In this document: positions 5,193-6,845 of the stretch, in pieces
Layout of the letters: every line of letters begins with the position of its first letter
Position numbering within the stretch: position 1 is the stretch's first letter
Assembly: GCA_030834835.1 (NCBI GenBank)
Contig: JAUQXD010001347.1
Coordinates: 1-6,845 of the forward strand
Direction: 5' to 3'
DNA length: 6,845 bases
Origin: Thermoflexales bacterium
Lineage (GTDB): Bacteria; Chloroflexota; Anaerolineae; Fen-1058
Notes under the pieces: generated by a model
Seen by the model: only the letters and a program-made list of their open reading frames with translations
Told to the model about the DNA's origin: nothing
Database searches by the model: none
Made by a program: the position numbers and the translations under genes

Positions 5193-6121
5193 TTCAGCGC
5201 CGCCATCGTCTCGCGGATGATGCCTACAGACTTCTGGGCCATCGCCTTCTCTTCGTCGGTCAGCTTCAGTTCGATGATCTGCTCCACGCCGTTGCGGCCC
5301 AACTTCACCGGCACGCCGAAGCAGATGCCGTTCAGGCCATATTCGCCTTCGAGATAAGTCGAGCACGGCACGATCAACTTCTGATCGGTCAGCACCGCAA
5401 TCGCCATCTTGGCCAGCGCCGCGCCGGGCGCGTAGTACGCACTGGTCTTGAGCAGGTTGACGATCTCGCCGCCGCCCTTGCGAGTGCGTGCCACGATGGC
5501 ATCCAGTTTCTCCGGCGACATCCATTCGGTGAGGGGCACGCCAAAGACGGTGGAATAGCGCAACAGCGGCACCATCTCATCGCCGTGGCCGCCCAGCACC
5601 ACCGTCTGCACGTTCTCCAGCGAGACCTTCAGTTCTTCCGCCACAAAGGCCGCAAAGCGCGCGCTGTCCAGGATGCCCGCCTGCCCGAAGATACGATTCT
5701 TGGGCAGCTTCGAGTGCTTGTACGCCAGATACGTCATCGTGTCGAGAGGATTGGTCACGACGATGAAGATCGCATTGGGCGAACGCGGCAGCGCATTGTC
5801 GATGATGTCCGTGATCACCTGCTGGTTCGCGCCGACCAGGTCTTCGCGGCTCATGCCGGGCTTGCGCGGCAGACCGCCGGTGATGATGACGACGTCTGAA
5901 TTCTCAGTGCCATCGTACGAGCCGCCCGCGGTGCCGGTGAGGTGCGAATCGTAGCCGATGATCGGCCCGGCTTGCAGCAGATCCAATGCCTTGCCTACTG
6001 GCATCGTCTCGGCCTGGGGAATGTCCACCAGCACCAGGTCGGCGATGTTCGCCTGCGCCAGCCACAGCGCGCATGACGCGCCAACGTTACCGGCGCCGAT
6101 GATACTAATCTTATTTCGCAT
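5189..6121 (-). CDS. mdh: Malate dehydrogenase, NAD-dependent, LDH-like type
   Basis: Catalyses malate + NAD+ to oxaloacetate + NADH (EC 1.1.1.37) in the cytosol, as a TCA-cycle step and here the likely supplier of oxaloacetate to PckA. The 310-residue length is typical of LDH-like bacterial malate dehydrogenases. It has the Rossmann motif GAGNVG (residues 9-14) with Asp33 at the end of the second strand, indicating NAD preference. The active-site loop PRKPGMSR places Arg86 and Arg92; the first arginine marks malate rather than lactate specificity. Asn124 (TNP), the Asp152/His179 catalytic relay (LDSAR and GGHGDE) and Arg155 are all present. The start is ATG at 6121 with AAGGAG 6 nt upstream. 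The gene is first in the probable mdh-larA-pckA cluster. The GTAATNN repeat supplies its stop codon. The sequence resembles Chloroflexus-type enzymes from memory. It contains no CGATCG site, unlike its neighbours. Confidence 0.97.
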   Translation of the reverse strand: MRNKISIIGAGNVGASCALWLAQANIADLVLVDIPQAETMPVGKALDLLQAGPIIGYDSHLTGTAGGSYDGTENSDVVIITGGLPRKPGMSREDLVGANQQVITDIIDNALPRSPNAIFIVVTNPLDTMTYLAYKHSKLPKNRIFGQAGILDSARFAAFVAEELKVSLENVQTVVLGGHGDEMVPLLRYSTVFGVPLTEWMSPEKLDAIVARTRKGGGEIVNLLKTSAYYAPGAALAKMAIAVLTDQKLIVPCSTYLEGEYGLNGICFGVPVKLGRNGVEQIIELKLTDEEKAMAQKSVGIIRETMAALK

Positions 6122-6156
6122 GATACGCTCCTTTGGGAAAGTGGGGGTGTGAAGTC

Positions 6157-6171
6157 TACTGCACTACAGTA
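6157..6171. promoter_or_regulatory. Short dyad upstream of mdh
   Basis: tactg-cacta-cagta is a perfect 5-bp inverted repeat with a 5-nt centre, 35 bp before the mdh start codon. It could be an operator or part of the mdh leader. I found no well-spaced -35/-10 pair next to it, so the mdh promoter is not located. Confidence 0.2.
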
Positions 6172-6180
6172 TGATGCGGA

Positions 6181-6212
6181 GGCGGGCAAAAGGTTTCAGC
6201 CCGGCCCCCGCC
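6181..6212. repeat. GC-rich inverted repeat in the DUF1385-mdh gap
   Basis: ggcggg (6181-6186) pairs with cccgcc (6207-6212), and the overlapping cgggc (6183-6187) pairs with gcccg (6199-6203), so two alternative stems compete. There is no T-run on either side. It may contribute to transcript termination or mdh leader structure, or it may be incidental GC-rich pairing. Confidence 0.25.
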
Positions 6213-6230
6213 GTTGACGCGCATCAACCA

Positions 6231-6264
6231 ATCGGGCCTGAGAAAGACACCTCTCAAGCCCGAT
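6231..6264 (-). terminator. Hairpin just after the DUF1385 gene, possible terminator
   Basis: atcgggc (6231-6237) pairs with gcccgat (6258-6264), one mismatch follows, then tgaga (6239-6243) pairs with tctca (6252-6256) around an 8-nt loop. This 12-bp interrupted stem lies 7 nt past the DUF1385 stop codon. On the minus strand it is followed by TGGTTGATG, not a true T-tract, so any termination is likely incomplete or factor-dependent. On the plus strand the stem is followed by cagtttt. Confidence 0.45.
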
Positions 6265-6271
6265 CAGTTTT

Positions 6272-6845
6272 CTACGGGATCAGCCGTTCCGGATCGAGCG
6301 GCCGGTTCTGCTCGGCGTCCAGCACCTTCTTCAGCGCCTCGATCGCCACCTGCACCATCGAGTCGTCGGGCGGGCGCGTGGTCAGCAGCTGCATCGCCAG
6401 GTTGGGTGCGATGATGGCCTGCATGATGGGGTTGTTGAGATGCCGCGCCGAGAAGCGGATGAACTCATAAGACACCATCGCCAGCACGGGCAGCAACAGC
6501 AGGCGCAGGACCAGGCTCACGACGAAGGGCAGTCCCGCCAGATTGAGCGGCGCGAAGAAAAAAATCGACAGCACGACCACGGTCAGCAGAAAAGCGGTGC
6601 CGCAGCGCGGATGCTGCAAGGAATACTTCTGCACGTTCTCCACCGTCAATTCGGCGTGCGCTTCATAGGCATTGATGGTCTTGTGCTCGGCCCCGTGATA
6701 GGCAAACACGCGGCGGATGTCTTCCATGCGGCTGATCAACCAGATGTAGCCGATGAAGATCAGCAGGCGCACCACGCCTTCCACGATGGCGCTGCCCAGA
6801 TGCCCGATGGAACTGTCAAACGCCGTGGAGATCCACTTGGGCGCA
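6272..6845 (-). CDS. DUF1385 (YqhQ-like) membrane protein, C-terminal part, cut by window edge
   Basis: The frame is open to the right edge. The visible part has 190 residues before a TAG stop (6272-6274). The family signature is clear: VEGVVRLLIFIGYIWLISRM, then DIRRVFAYHGAEHKTINAYE, then HPRCGTAFLLTVVV. The paired histidines and glutamates of YHGAEHK and the RCGTAF segment are the conserved core of DUF1385, sometimes annotated as a metal-dependent enzyme although no reaction is established as far as I know. Three hydrophobic segments are visible: one before the signature, one at TAFLLTVVVLSIFFF and one at LPFVVSLVLRLLLLPVLAMVSY. This indicates an integral inner-membrane protein with a cytosolic C-terminal tail. 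A GTG at 6784 lies within the conserved region and is not the true start, since family-like sequence (AFDSSIGHLGSAIVEG) continues upstream. It is separated from mdh by 150 bp with hairpins, so co-transcription with mdh is uncertain. Confidence 0.92.
   Translation of the reverse strand, partial: APKWISTAFDSSIGHLGSAIVEGVVRLLIFIGYIWLISRMEDIRRVFAYHGAEHKTINAYEAHAELTVENVQKYSLQHPRCGTAFLLTVVVLSIFFFAPLNLAGLPFVVSLVLRLLLLPVLAMVSYEFIRFSARHLNNPIMQAIIAPNLAMQLLTTRPPDDSMVQVAIEALKKVLDAEQNRPLDPERLIP

Noticed and set aside
4952..5899. 315-codon plus-strand open frame opposite mdh
   Set aside because: It runs across the mdh-larA junction and most of mdh in antisense. The malate dehydrogenase reading is unambiguous.

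Overview
The window is a GC-rich bacterial chromosome segment in which every supported gene lies on the minus strand. Transcription runs from high to low coordinates: a DUF1385/YqhQ-type membrane protein (cut by the right edge), malate dehydrogenase (mdh), a LarA-family nickel-dependent 2-hydroxyacid racemase homologue, ATP-dependent PEP carboxykinase (pckA), an unrecognised 173-residue protein, and a secreted M6 (immune inhibitor A type) metalloprotease cut by the left edge. The short LDH-like malate dehydrogenase and the ATP-type PckA resemble, from memory, proteins of Chloroflexota (Anaerolineae or Chloroflexia). That assignment is an inference and no marker gene settles it.

Layout. 6272-6845: C-terminal part of the DUF1385 protein, followed by a hairpin that may terminate its transcript. 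5189-6121 mdh, 3757-5157 larA-like and 2127-3713 pckA are separated by only 31 and 43 bp, so they probably form one operon. Mdh interconverts malate and oxaloacetate, and PckA converts oxaloacetate to PEP. A racemase between them suggests, without proof, that it supplies the L-isomer of a hydroxyacid, with malate as one possibility, to central carbon metabolism. 1530-2051 is the hypothetical gene. A 475-bp gene-free stretch (1055-1529) holds a candidate sigma70 promoter for the protease gene and a compact structured, MITE-like element. 1-1054 is the protease N-terminal part.

I see no new multi-gene system. The unusual content is a set of small repeats around ordinary metabolic genes: a 117-bp nested inverted-repeat element flanked by 9-bp direct repeats; a REP-like inverted-repeat element carried in frame inside larA, adding about 38 residues between two catalytic histidines; heptamer tandem arrays that fill or abut the mdh/larA and larA/pckA junctions; a 9-bp-stem inverted repeat between pckA and the hypothetical gene; and strong over-representation of the palindrome CGATCG (20 copies by hand count, about 2 expected).
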